Part shown: positions 12,615 to 24,691 of the stretch, one piece after another
Layout: every line of letters begins with the position of its first letter
Position numbering within the stretch: position 1 is the stretch's first letter
DNA from: Tyto alba
Lineage: Eukaryota > Chordata > Aves > Strigiformes > Tytonidae
Assembly: GCF_018691265.1 (NCBI RefSeq)
Contig: NW_024881282.1
Location: 49,731,122-49,795,121 of the forward strand
DNA length: 64,000 nt
Reading direction: 5' to 3'
Position numbers and translations under genes: made by a program
Notes under the pieces: model-generated
Databases searched by the model: none
The model's input: the letters and a program-made list of their open reading frames with translations, nothing else
What the model was told of the DNA's origin: nothing

Positions 12615-12619
12615 ATAAG
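12615..12619. repeat. 5-bp target-site duplication (ATAAG), right copy
   Basis: Matches 10866-10870 and sits directly outside the TGT edge of the deleted 5' LTR. Confidence 0.75.
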
Positions 12620-12813
12620 TTAAGGGATCACGTCCTGGAGACCTGGAGTTTTAGCTTTCCTCCACATGCTAGGAAAGAATTTAGAGAGGTGTAATTAACA
12701 ATCATGATTCTACAGGGATTATCTGAAGAGAAAAAAAGTGGTACAGGGATGGAAAGGAATTACCTAACAATACTGTAACACCAGTAGGAGAAAGTAAGGT
12801 ACTCAGCTTTGTC

Positions 12814-12843
12814 AAAAAAAAAAAAAAAAAAGAGAGAGAGAGA
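12814..12843. repeat. poly-A run followed by (GA)n
   Basis: About 18 A followed by gagagagag. Confidence 0.9.
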
Positions 12844-14993
12844 TATTTTAATAAGTAATCCACATGAGTGGGCATACCTACAAAGGAACAAGATTCAAAA
12901 AACTAATGACCATGAGTAAGGGTGAGGAAGAGCAGAAATTATATGAAGCAGCAGGACATTTAAGAATGAGCGCTGTGAGAAAGTGTCCCACAAGTGGAGC
13001 CTGTGAAAGTGAAGAACAGCCTCTTCAGGAACTGCTGAGCCATATGTCTATAAAAAGCTCCAAAGAAAGCAGTAAAAAGACAGTCTGATGGAGCTAACAA
13101 ACTTTCATTACAGGTAGCTAAGCTAAATAATACATACCTAGAGGTCATTTCCACCACTAGTATTCCATAGCACTCTGCTTAATTGAATTAATGAAAAGTT
13201 GGAACTTTCATTCAAAAGAACATTGAAACGGAGACTTAAAATCATTCCAGGAAGGTTTTGCTTAACTATTGATTTGTTTTACTAGTACTAATGAGCAAAA
13301 GGATTACCAGAAGATCTTACTCAAGAAAAAGAATTGTGAAGAATCTCTTGGATCTTTTCACAGACTCAGAGGTACAAAATAATCCCGACTTTTTTTCATG
13401 AAGGTCCCTAATTTATTTGAACCCCAGCAGTTCTGAATTACTATGTTATTGTTTTCTTCCTAATGTCTGCTATGCATCAATAGTTATAATGGAGAGACAC
13501 TGATAGAAAACTGAGATTTAGTAGCAACTTGGCAATTAAACCGCAGAACTAGTCTTTATTCTATTGTTCCCGAGTGGATACAATTCTGTTCATTAATCTG
13601 CATGTTGATTATAACCCCTTCGTGATATTGATCTGTTTCACAGTCCTGTGATTGCAATAACATGTATTTGCCACGGGCAGCTACAGTACTGCCCACACTT
13701 CGAATTAATGCTGAAATATTTAAAGCCAGAAAAAGAAAAAAATCTAGTGGTCTGATTTGATCTTATGTAGTTTTGCCATAGCAATGTTTTATTTTTCCCT
13801 CCAGTTGATATAAATGCAAAGAAAAATTAAAGAAATTTAGACAAAAGAAAGACAGAACAAAACAAAAGAAACTTTAGAAGTTGTTTGACTTGGAGAATCT
13901 CACAAACAGTATTCTGTAATTGTTGAACCAATTTTAGGTTTTTACCACAACATCTTCCTCTTGTTCAGATGCATTTATGTGGACAAGTACAATGAAGTCT
14001 ATTCTTTGTCATTTATTCTCTAAGACATAATAAATGCATTTCTCTTCCTCCTGCATCCCAGTTACATATTCCAAATATTCTGTATTTTCATTTGGACTTG
14101 CTCTAATGTAATAACTGTTTAGTTTCTTTTTTGTTTATTTAAAGAATGCACACTCAGATGGAATAGTCCATCTGTGGATTCATCCATCCTTGAAGCAGGC
14201 GATTATCCTGTCAGCTGTCTTCTCTGTGCATCTATACCACCAGATACAAGACTAGAGGTGAAAGCTCCTGGCAGAAGGAGGCCCTCACATCTCACCTGGA
14301 AGAAAATCCAAAGAGTGATGTAGGGGGACAATCTGAAGGAGAGACTTTCTATATGTGACCATACAAAGCGACAGAGAAGGTGTTATAGAAGATATGCAGG
14401 AAAGGACAAGATGAATCTTAACACCAAGGCTTCCTGGAAAAAGCGTATAATATAACAGCATGTAACAGCAAAAGAAAAGCATGTCTGGTATAGTCAGTGT
14501 GTGCACCTCAGGAGCTCAACCCTGTCCTTTGAGAGATGGCCCACTATGTCAGCAGCTTTCCTCTAGTGAGGCAGAGAAAACACTCCTCAACTATTTTTCT
14601 TCCAGATTTCTCTTGTGATGAAAAGGAAGTCACTGCAAAGAAGAAAGAAATGTTGCTGAAAGCAGAACAGAAGGAAGAAAAATGGCTGGTGAGAAAAAAA
14701 GGACTGATGGGGAAAAAAAGAGAAGCGTGAAATGAATAGAAGAAGAAAAGCACAAAAAACAAAGGACAGAAAGTAACACTAACCAGAAGGTGGAAAGTTT
14801 TTCTGCAATACCAGTCTTTAAGAATGAAGAACAGAACAGATGTACTACAAAATTAGTTTGGTTATCGGTAGGAGGGCTACCTATAATAAGATACTAGCCC
14901 AGTTCCGAGAGATTCATTCATTTACATCCTGAGGATTTTTCTGTCATTTGAAACATTTTTTCCTACCCTGAACCACGAAGAACCTGACAAATC

Positions 14994-15016
14994 TTTTTTT
15001 TTTTTTTTTTTTTTTT
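14994..15016. repeat. poly-T run (23)
   Basis: Uninterrupted T run on the plus strand. It could be the tail of an old minus-strand retrocopy, but no source was recognised. Confidence 0.9.
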
Positions 15017-18000
15017 AATTATTTGGCAAATTGCTAATAATGCTGGTATAACCAATAACCACTAGGTTACAATGCATATGTGAAAAAGTTGGGTTTGGGT
15101 TCTTAGTTTTGCTGGTTTTGTGCAGAGATTTCCACAAGGCTGTCATGTATTTATGTGAGTGCTCTACGTGTATAGTTCACGTACTATGAGATCCTTATAA
15201 GCCTCTTTCAGGGTAACTATATGCAAAGATTATTCAATATCTTCTATTGGTGCTATTCCATTTTATATGGATTTAAATTATTTAAAATATGCACTGGGTC
15301 AAGAACTATGTGAAAGCTCTGCCTTACTTGCAATGAAGCTAATAGCTGAGGTGGTTTAAGACCATCTTAATCACTGCTTAACTCGACACTTCACCAGGGA
15401 TTACAAATCAGGCTTGATTAAAGTGAACCCATACCTTGGCCACAGGAGTTCGTAGCTTGACATCTTAATACAAACCCGCCTTTATCGGGGGGGTTACATG
15501 AATATGCTGGGCTGTGAAATGAAGCATAAGCACACATTTGCTTTGCACTCCTTCTTGCCAGCAGCCTTTGGCAGAGCAACAGAGCAGGCAACTGCAAGCA
15601 GCAGCTTCTTAAACTGCCAGATCTGGATCCATCAGAAATTTTCTGCCTGAGTGTTAATTCTCGATCCAGTGGTAATGGTACCCATCTGAGAAGGGAGAAT
15701 CCCAAGTCACATCATTTCTGGGGTTAAGCAAAACAGATATGTACCCCTTGCCTTGTTCAGAGAAGTGTCCTGTGTTTGACAGTATCCAGTTCTGTTTTTT
15801 CACCAGCACTTCCTCTGGATCATTGAAAATTTTCCCAAAAAAAGCATTTTGTTGAAACAGATTAAAATCTATGGTGTGTTTCCACTTTAGTGGAGCAGTA
15901 TGGCTTGTCTTCTTCCCAGTTTCCCCTTTCTTCCCAGCTCCCAAACCATACAGGCATTTTGAGCACAACAACAGACAGCTCTAAATGAGCCTGAGATTTT
16001 CTCTGACAACACTTTTGTTATCAAATGTCTGGCTGTCCTTATTTTTCATTCACTGACTGCTTGATTCATTGCCAGTGGTTCTCTGCCAGTGGAAACATCC
16101 ACCCCAGTGGATGGCTAACAGCACTATGGCTTTAAGCTCTGGCCAGATTTCACGGAGCTTAGCCAGGAGGAGCTGCCTGGAAAATGCTTGGGGTTCTCCT
16201 GAGTGCAGAGAGGGCTGTGGCTGGGAGCCCCATCATGCCCAGACCCTGCAGGGGCTCTCTGGTGCCAGGAACTACCGAGGTTTTCACCCACCACTGGTGA
16301 GTTTCTTAAACATACACCCAGTTTCATCTCCCTCCCACTAATTGCATTTTTCTTTATTTCCAGATATGGTCATTTCCATGCCTGGGTTTTCTGTTTCTAT
16401 TCTGCATTTGGTTTAGCCAGTTCTTGCCTCCTCCTAATTTTCCTCTGTTTTAATTCACAGCTTCATGACAGTTTCCTCAGAGGTCATTTCTTTCTGATGT
16501 TTTATATTCAGATGTTTTCATTGGTTGGCCTAATATTTGTTTTATGAGTCTCTACTTGTTTTTTGATTTTGCTGCTATAGCCTCCATTTTTTTTATTGTT
16601 ATTGCCATTTCCATCAGCCTGACCTCACTCTTTGGGCTGCTGCTCTCAGCCTCTAAAGCAACACTTCCTCCTGGCTTTGATGCTAAATTACCTCTTTCAA
16701 GTGAGGCTCATTCAAATGGCATTTGGAATTCAGATTTCCTGAGCTTGATATTGCAAGCCCCAGAGTAGTTCTCGAGACAAGAAAGGCCACCTGAATTTGA
16801 TTAAAGCCAAAAGGGTTGGACAAGCATGCTGCAAGTTGTCTGTGCCTGCAGGAATCAGCCCTGCAGAGTCGTCCCCGCTCCCCCCAGCTTGGCAGAAGTG
16901 CCCTGCCATCTTTCTGCTGCTGGCAAGCCTCTGACTCCCACTTCCACTGGCAACCTGCAGGGAAAGGCACCATGCGGTGTCAGGACGTTTGTCAGAGTTC
17001 TGCCCTCTGTACGTAAGAACGTGCGATGTTTTACCTTGGCTGATTCCTTGCTCCTGACAGATGCAGCTTCCACTTCTCTACATTTAATCTTAGCCATGCT
17101 CTGTCCTTTGTATTTGCTCATACAGCCTCCCCGTGATGATGCACTTTATCCATCCTTTTATTCATTATTTTAAATCCTTTTCAAAAATCCCAGCCAGCCT
17201 TAGACCCGGAAGGTTGATTCACCATCTGTTCAAAGTGGAAAACATCAGGGTAAATAAAATTTGGGTAAGGAGGATCAGAGTAAACAGGCCAAATCTTTCT
17301 AAAATTTTGGAAGTGACAACGCATCTTAATCATCCAGTTTTCTCTGTATTGACTACAACCATTTGTTTCAAAAGGTTTGTCAGTCCTTAATTTTGAACCC
17401 TTTCTTTCTTTTCATCTTAAACTATAGCAGATGTGAGATGACTGAGAGACTTGAAAAGGGAAGAAGGAGAGTTAACAAGTTGAAGGCATAGGCTTTACAT
17501 AAAAGCAAGTGCTACGTATTTTTCTGCATCAAAACACAAAGAACGGGCACTGAAATGACCTAAATATCTTTTTTACAAATAAGTGCCTTAGGGATAGTGG
17601 ATTTTAATCTCAGATGCATGCTGCACGTGGTTGTCTATCTCAGAAAATCTGATGCTCTTAATGCTTGCACATGTGAAGGGCTAAATTTTTATGCATTTTT
17701 CTGCGGTACAGGAGTGCCTGACATTTTGAAACTAGACCTTAATTTGCAGGCTAAAGAAACCAAATCTTGATTTACCCAGAATTTCCTTTCACTTGTTTAC
17801 ATTTTAGGGGGTGTTCCAGCCCCAGAATTTAGAGGATTAAGTTCATCCCTTAATTATTGCAAGTGACCAGGCATTTATCTTCCAGTCTTTAACATATTGA
17901 AAATTATGCAATTTACTTGAGAATTTAAAAAAACAAATCAATATGTTCCCATGATAAACATACTGTCTATCTTTCCTCACACTAGGGAAGCCAGTCAGGG

Positions 18001-19885
18001 GAAGTTAATTGCCTAGACCCGGCAGCGAGGAGAACAGCATTAATAAATGGGGTGTACTGGCTTGTATAAAGGACAGATGTGTGTTTTCTGCTCCACTGTA
18101 CGATGAATTAATTCTCTCTTTTCCACTTTTTCTCAATTTATATATCGCAGTGACCACTGAAGAGCTGCATTTACAGTCACTGTGGCAAAGTGTTCCTGGA
18201 GTCAAATCCTGAACACATCTTGTGCTGTGACCACATCCTTATTCTTCAGTCCTCACCCCTGAGTCAGGTCAGTTTGGATAAATGTTCAAGTCTGAGACAT
18301 AAGTGAAGTCTGATCTGAAGATGAGAACAGCTGAGCAGCAAAGCTGGGAGAAGTTTGCAAGCTGACCCATGCCCCATCTCACCTGATGCCATCTACAGAT
18401 ACTTTCTCCCTCTCTCCCCTCTGTATTACTACTTGCCCCGAGGGACTACAGTTTCTGAACTCTGTTGCAGCACTTACCAAAAAAGCTTGCTGTGGAGGAA
18501 AAGGTAGGATCCAGAAAACAGTCAAAATGGGGTTTGGCAAGTTGGGTGGTGCTTCAGGCAAGAGCGACTTTTGGCAAAGGGACTGCATAACTGTCGGCTG
18601 CTTGCTAGTCAAACAGGGATCCATTCAGGGCTCCCTGCTTTCCACTTGGCTGAGGAAGGGCAAGACGGCACTCGGCACTCCTGGCTCTCTGGCTCCCTGC
18701 CTTCTGTCCACCAGAGCTTGAGCTGTCACTTACTCGGTTGAAAGATTAGGGCAATTGAGCTAGCCCCAGGGGAAGGAGGGAACTGGCATACCTAACCGAA
18801 AGGCAAAGCTATCATGTTTGGAAGAAAGAGAGCTGGCAATGGCATGAGCAGAGACAGCCCCAGCTTCCTGAACCCCTTCAGATAGCTCTCATCTTCGTAA
18901 ACACACTGCAGGCCAAGAAAGGGGCACGGTATTGTGGACAGGAAAGGTGTTAACTCACAAGATACTGGTTACTCAGTGGGAGTTTCCTGCATGGATGCTG
19001 TTAGCCAAAGAGGGGGCAAACATCATCAACCTGACGGGGCAGGGGGCTTACAAGCACCTACCCAAGGAGTTGTGCAGTAGCTATGTACCGTGCAGTATTT
19101 TTATGCCCAAAGCCAAAGTCATTATCAGATCCATTACCATCTTAGGGCTCAAACTTCTTGTAGAACTTTTCTATCAATTTAAAAGGCAGGACTATGAAAT
19201 ATTACTCTTTCCATGCTTGTGTTTATTTATCTGTTCTTTCCAGCCTCCACAAGAAGGTAGTCAGACACTGTTTAGTAATCTGTTGTTTCAGTAAAATGTA
19301 CTTTTGTCAGAAAAAGAATTTGTCTAAAATTATAGGGACCTCTCAGACTGATGTGCAGAGGATTTGTGCAGACTTGGGAGTTATGTAACCACAAATCACG
19401 TATCATGAGAGTCATATATACACATACATGTATAGATACACACTCCATAGTATTTTTAAGAAGTCACTTTTTTAAACATCTCCTTTTAAAGTTTTCACTC
19501 ACTGGAGACAAGGTGTACCATTCAGCTGATAATTTCACATTGATTTATTTGTTCCACTGCTCCACTGTACTGTTCCTCACACACTTGCCATGGTAATTCT
19601 GTGTAATCTTGCTGTATAACTGCAGGCTAGATAAGGTGCACAGAATATGGTTTGAGGCATTCACACTCCAGCAGTATTGCAAGAGCCTTCATGATCTAAC
19701 CTAATGTCCAGCAAAGTCAGTGGGACCCTTGAAAAAATTAATTTAGTGAGGTCTGAATCAGGCAATATGTACAAAGCCTGTTTAAAAAACATTTACAAAG
19801 AAATTGATAGAGATCCCTGATACTATTTCGAGACTAGGCAGTGAAAATATGAAAAGCATATCTGTTGATCACAGGTTTTTCTCAG

Positions 19886-19910
19886 AAAAAAAAAAAAAAA
19901 AAAAAAAAAA
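19886..19910. repeat. poly-A run (25)
   Basis: Uninterrupted A run on the plus strand. Confidence 0.9.
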
Positions 19911-20253
19911 GGAAGAAAAGGCAAATGATAGGCCAGAAACAAAAAGGGTTTCTAAATTTCTATTTAAGACAAAATTTTTAATAGAGAATGCTATTCTATC
20001 TAAAGATATGCTGAATCCATGCAATAGAATACGGTAGCAAGCATAATATTTTCATTAAATGTAAAAGTTTGTGTCAAAAACATACAGAAAGCTTTTAAAA
20101 ATTACATTGGACTATTCCCATCAGGTCTGTTTTGTCTAATGCAACATGTGTTATTTCATTAAAATTAAACACAACCCTTCTCTCACTACCTCATCTCTTC
20201 CTCTTTGCTGCTACTGCTGTAACACCACTCATGCTAAGATTTTCTGACGTAAG

Positions 20254-20258
20254 AGGGC
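20254..20258. repeat. 5-bp target-site duplication (AGGGC), left copy
   Basis: Matches AGGGC at 20857-20861 exactly. Confidence 0.9.
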
Positions 20259-20856
20259 TGTCCTAGTTTGGGCTGACATAAAGTTAATATTCATTTTCAG
20301 GGACTAGATGAGTGCTGTGTTTTGGATTTAGCTTTGGGTTTGGTATGAGAAGAATGTTGATAGCACACTGATATTTTCAGCTGCTACCAAGACTTCAAGG
20401 ACTCTCCGACTCCTCATGTTCTGCCTGTGTGCAAGGGCACAGGGAGCAGGGAGGGAGCACGGCCACAGCACCTGACCCTAATTGGCCATTGAAATATTCC
20501 ATATCATGGAACGTCATGCTCACTATATAAAGGAGGGGTGGTTGGGAAGGAGCTCTCTCGCTTCTGGGATTGCGATTGTGGGATCTTGGTATCTCAGGGT
20601 CCCTAGCCGGGAACGGGCTGGATATTGGTTAGCGGGTGGTGAGCAATTACATTGTGCATTGCCTGTTTATATATTTATTTTTTTTTTCTATCATTATCAT
20701 TGTTCTCGTTTTATTACCGTTATTAAACTGTTCCTATCTCAGCCTGCGAGTCTCCCTTCACCCCTCTAATTCCCTCCCCCTTTCCCAGGTGGGGAGGGGG
20801 GAAGGGAGAGTGACCAGCTGCAGTGGTTGGTTGCCAACCAGGCTCAAACCACGACA
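20259..20856 (+). mobile_element. solo LTR of an endogenous retrovirus (family B), 598 bp
   Basis: Begins TGTCCTAGTTTGGGCTGACA and ends CTCAAACCACGACA, flanked by perfect 5-bp duplications AGGGC (20254-20258 and 20857-20861). The start closely resembles a very common bird ERVL-type LTR that continues with a 'gtgctgtgttttggattta' block, seen here near 20310-20330. Sense is plus: TATATAA at 20524-20530, then a T-rich zone and 'attaaactgttcctatctcagcc' near 20722-20745 as the probable R/poly(A) region. There is no coding content. The U3-TATA-U5 architecture is shared with the minus-strand copy at 21649-22137. Confidence 0.93.
20524..20530 (+). promoter_or_regulatory. TATA box of the family B LTR
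   Basis: TATATAA followed by AGG in the middle of a solo LTR, the normal place for a retroviral U3 promoter. The same 'ctcactatataaagg' block occurs in the inverted relative at 21946-21960. Confidence 0.7.
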
Positions 20857-20861
20857 AGGGC
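20857..20861. repeat. 5-bp target-site duplication (AGGGC), right copy
   Basis: Identical to 20254-20258. Confidence 0.9.
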
Positions 20862-21643
20862 TTAAATTCACACCTCCTGAGGGTATCAAATTAAAGAGCT
20901 GCAGTCATAGTTCCTCACTCTAAAGGGAAAACATAATCATATGTCAAAGAGCATCCTTCTTATCCTCTCATTAACACATAAAGAAATATATATTTACACT
21001 AATACAGTTACAAACTGGCTAATCTGTATTACTTTCTTTCCCTTTCACATATCCTTTGGGAAAGCTACTGTCTTATTCTATATATTTTTATATCCAGTAT
21101 TTTTTTTCCATTTACAATAAGATTGAGTTGATCTTTTGCATAAACATTTTATTTACAGTATTTGCTCTCTTTGGAAATTATATTAATTTTGAACTCTATA
21201 GATGATTACCCGTTACATACTCTAGAGTACTTGTTTAACATACACACGCTTATATACAAGGAGAGAGGCTTTAGCTTTGCTATATACTGATAGAAAAGGA
21301 GTAAATATTGACATTCTAGCAATTCCCAAAGTCTCCAGTGAGGACTGACAAGCTGCTGTGACTTGCAATGTACAGAAAAGAAAATTTAATTGCATCATAC
21401 AGAAAAGAAACAATAGAGTTATCCCCCTTCCCTATGCAATATGTGCACTATAAATAGGCACATGCATCAGTGGGCACTTTCAATGATGCAATTACATCCC
21501 CTATTCTCTTAATGAAAATAATTATAGTGCATATGATCTACAATATTAAATTAAAGAAAAAAAAAAAAAAAAAACAAAGCAAAAAAAAAAAAACTCCTAA
21601 AAAGCACCTCTTGCCAAAACCTGCAGGATAATATCTGTAGTAT
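20862..21643. other. non-coding spacer between two opposed LTRs
   Basis: About 780 bp of AT-rich DNA with an A-rich run (21557-21593). No gene recognised. Confidence 0.7.
21557..21593. repeat. A-rich run
   Basis: An A18 run, a caaagc interruption, then A13. Confidence 0.9.
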
Positions 21644-21648
21644 GACAC

Positions 21649-22137
21649 TGTTGTGGTTTGAGCCTACTCAGCAGCTAAACGCCCCGCAGTCACTCACCCA
21701 CCCTCCTCCCACTTGGGAACGGGGAGGGAATTGGAGGGGCAAAGGGAGACTCACAGGTTGAGATAAAAACAGTTTAGTAACAGTGACAGAACAACATGCT
21801 GACAGCAGTATCAGCAGGTAATGTACAATACAGCTGCTCACCACCCACCAACCAACACCCACCTGCTCCCAGCTGGTGATCCCCAACACCAAGGCCCCAC
21901 AGCAACACTCCCAGAAGTGGCAGCCTCTCCCTGCCCTCTCCTGCCTTTATATAGTGAGCACAAGGTCACATGACATGGACTATCGGCCAATCGGGGCCCA
22001 TCCCTCCAGCTGTGCTCCCCCCACCCCCGCACACAGGTGAGGGCACTGGGGCCTGGGGAGCCCCTGGGGTCTCAGGGTGCTGCAGCTCCTCCCGCTGCCA
22101 GACCAACGGGAGCTCTAGGCCAGCCCCAACCAGGACA
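21649..22137 (-). mobile_element. solo LTR related to family B, inverted, 489 bp
   Basis: On the minus strand it begins TGTCCTGGTTGGGGCTGG and ends CTCAAACCACAACA. The flanks are GACAC (21644-21648) and AACAC (22138-22142), a 5-bp duplication with one transition. The TATA box TATATAAA is at 21946-21953 (minus), inside a 'ctcactatataaaggc' block shared with the 20259 LTR. The U5 half is also shared: 'taaactgtt.ttatctca.cctg.gagtctccctt', then a 'cc..ttcccn.gtggg' block. U3 is shorter and divergent, so it is a related subfamily and not the same insertion duplicated. Confidence 0.88.
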
Positions 22138-22142
22138 AACAC

Positions 22143-23556
22143 TTTTCTAAAATAAATAGGTGAAGTCTCTATAAAATGATTTTGCATATTTCTAATGCTA
22201 CGGAAAAGACCTTACCGTCTTGCTGTGCCATCCTGCTCAAAAACAAAGCAAAAGCTCATCCCATTTATCTTACTCTGATGATGTGGTTTGTTATTACAGT
22301 TGCAACTTTCTATTTTACTTCTGAGCCATCCATTTCAATTGCTATCATAATTATCAGTTTTGTGCATTTTTTTTCCTTGTCAGAAATTACAGAGCTGTTT
22401 CAGGCAGCCTTTACTGTAGATGAGCCTATGCTGTCAGATAATTTAGCTCCTCAGCTCCTTCCCAGGCCCTGCTCTACTGATCGTGCCTTAGGTCACTTTT
22501 CAGCTGTCTTCTGAAGTGAAGAGACCCAGGAATAGGAGCCAGGCTGGATACAGCTTACACTTTATAAACATGACCAGCCAGTTTTGGCTACCTCAGCCCT
22601 CAAAAACTATCCCAAAAGGCCATGCACCCCTCAAACACAGCCATGCATCTCCCTACTGTGCCCTAGGGCACATAGTACACACTATATCATGACAGAAAAG
22701 AAAACAAGAGCAGCTGGACATACTATAGCACAGTACTCACACTATTTCAGACATTTTCTTTGAACTGAAGAAAATGTACAAAGAAAGCAGGCAATTTTTT
22801 CCTGGGGCCATAAGCATGCTACCCAGAGCTTAAAGAAGGCATGAACCCAGCCTATAGAAGAATGTGAATGAATATAAAAATATGTTATGATTTGGCCTGT
22901 GAGCTAGGCACCATTTCCCAGAGCAGTGCCTTTTAGGAGTGTGGACATAGCATAGAGGTGGAAGATGTCTGTACTGCATCATCCAAGATTTGAAGGTTTC
23001 TTAGAAACCAAGCTGAACTATCAACTAGGTTAGACTTCACACAGGTAGCTTCAGAGGCTGTCTTCTGTGAAAAAAAGATGGGAATTATCTTCAAGGCCCT
23101 CAGATACAAGCAGCTTCAGAAATCCAGTTGTTGCCCTCAGAGTTAACTGTGAAAAAAAAAAAAAAAAAAAAAAACCAAAACAAAACAAAGGCAGTCATGG
23201 AAATGTCACTTCGGACCTTGACATCATTTATTTCCTCCTGAATCCTTTGCTGAGAAAGTTCTGAAGTGTCTCAGGACCTTGCCTCATCTATACCCTCATC
23301 CAGGGAAGTATCATTCACGGAGATTTCTCCTGGTGGTTAGCAAGACTACCTTCTGACCCAGAAAGAGTGAAGAAGCGAATCCAGAGTGAATTCTGAAGGG
23401 AGATCTGTAATAGCTGCCACAGCTCAGGTAAGGACACCATCGAGATCTGGAGTCACAGGCAGAGTCACGTTGGGGGTGGAAGAACTGGGATGTTATCTCA
23501 GCATCTGTGTGCTCCGCTGCCAGCGGCATAGAGCTCTCCTGACTCCTAACCATGGG
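22143..23556. other. gene-free intergenic DNA
   Basis: No gene recognised. A poly-A run lies at 23152-23174. Confidence 0.7.
23152..23174. repeat. poly-A run (23)
   Basis: Uninterrupted A run, then ccaaaacaaaacaaag. Confidence 0.9.
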
Positions 23557-23561
23557 GCACA

Positions 23562-24691
23562 TGTGTGGTGGGTTGACCCCAGCTGGATGCCAGGTGCCCA
23601 CCAAAACTGCTCTATCACTCCCCCTCCTCAGCTGGATGAGGGAGACAGAATGTAACAAAAGGTTCATGGGTGGAGATAAGGACAGGGAGAGATCACTCAC
23701 CAGTTACCATCACAGGCAAAACAGACTCAACTTGGGAAAAGGAACTTAATTTATTGTAAATTACATCAGAATAGGGTAATAAAAATAAAACACCTTCCCC
23801 CCACCCCTCCCTTCTTTCTGGACTTAACTCTACTCCCAGTTTTCTCTACCTCCTCCCCTGGAGCAGCATAATGGGACAGGGAATGGGGGCTGAGCACAGG
23901 TTGTTTCTGCTGCTCCTTTGTCCTCGGGTGGAGGACTTCTCACACTCTTCCCCTGCTCCAACGTGGGGTCCCTCCCACAGGGGACAGTCCTCCATGAAAT
24001 TCTCCAACATGAGTCCTTCCCACAGGCTGCAGTTCTTTGTGATCTGGTCCAGCATGGGTCCCTTCCACAGTTACAGTCCTTCATGAACACACTGCTCCAG
24101 TGTAGGTCCCCCACAGGGTCACAAGTCCTGCCAACAAACCTGCTTCAGTGTGGGCTCCTCTCTCCACAGGGCCACAGGTCCTGCCAGGAACCTGCTCCAG
24201 CGTGGGCTTCCTACAGGGTCACAGCCTCCATCGGGCATTCCCCTGCTCCGGCGTGGGGTCCTCCACAGGCTGCAGGTGGATAGCTGCTCCTTCGTGGACC
24301 TCCATAGGCTGCAGTGGGACAGCCTGCCTCACCGTGGTCTTTCCCATGGACTTCAGGGGAATCTCTGCTCCAGAGCCTGGAGCACCTCCTCCCTCTCCTT
24401 ATTCTTTGACCTTGGTGTCTGCAAAGTTGTTGCTCTCACATAATCTCAGTCCTCTCTCCAGCTGCAATTGCTCTCTCACAGGTTTGTTTTTTTTTTTCCT
24501 TTTCCTAAATACATTATCACAGAGGTACTACCACCATTGCTGATGTGCTTGGCCTTGACCAACAGCAGGTCTGTCTTGCAGCCGGCCGGTGCCGGCTCTG
24601 TCAGGCAGAGGGGAAGCTTCTGGCAGGTTCTTGTAGAAGCCGCCTCTGTAGACTCCCTGCTACCAAAATCTTGCTGTGCAAACCCAATACA
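23562..24691 (-). mobile_element. solo LTR of an endogenous retrovirus (family C), about 1,130 bp
   Basis: On the minus strand it begins TGTATTGGGTTTGCACAGCA and ends GGGGTCAACCCACCACACA. Both ends are familiar from an abundant group of bird LTRs. The flanks GCACA (23557-23561) and ACACA (24692-24696) agree at 4 of 5 bases, so the exact ends are less certain than for the other LTRs. AATAAA is at 23750-23755 (minus), near the U5 end. The middle (about 23940-24380) is an array of degenerate tandem units. Many overlapping open frames on both strands come from this GC-rich array and are not genes. Confidence 0.87.
23940..24380 (-). repeat. degenerate tandem array inside the family C LTR
   Basis: Roughly eight or nine units of 40-60 bases, each containing a version of 'ctgctccagcgtgggtcc' followed by 'tccacaggg(c/t)cacag' and 'tcctgcc'. 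Similar but fewer units occur in the family A LTRs (about 5340-5570 and 11270-11500), which suggests shared ancestry of the U3/R array. Confidence 0.75.

Larger units (their letters stand above)
12620..20253. other. gene-free intergenic DNA
   Basis: No supported gene. Contains an A18 run followed by GA repeats (12814-12843), a T23 run (14994-15016) and an A25 run (19886-19910). Regions 15420-17100 and 18380-18900 are richer in GC and hold several overlapping open frames on both strands, none recognised. The open frame at 18932-19294 (plus, 120 codons) also matches nothing I know. Confidence 0.65.

Noticed and set aside
18932..19294. 120-codon plus-strand open frame
   Set aside because: No recognised family, no neighbouring exons and no polyadenylation context. 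Consistent with chance in a moderately GC-rich stretch.
23830..24543. Several overlapping open frames on both strands
   Set aside because: All lie within the family C LTR tandem array, where repeats without stops open many frames at once.
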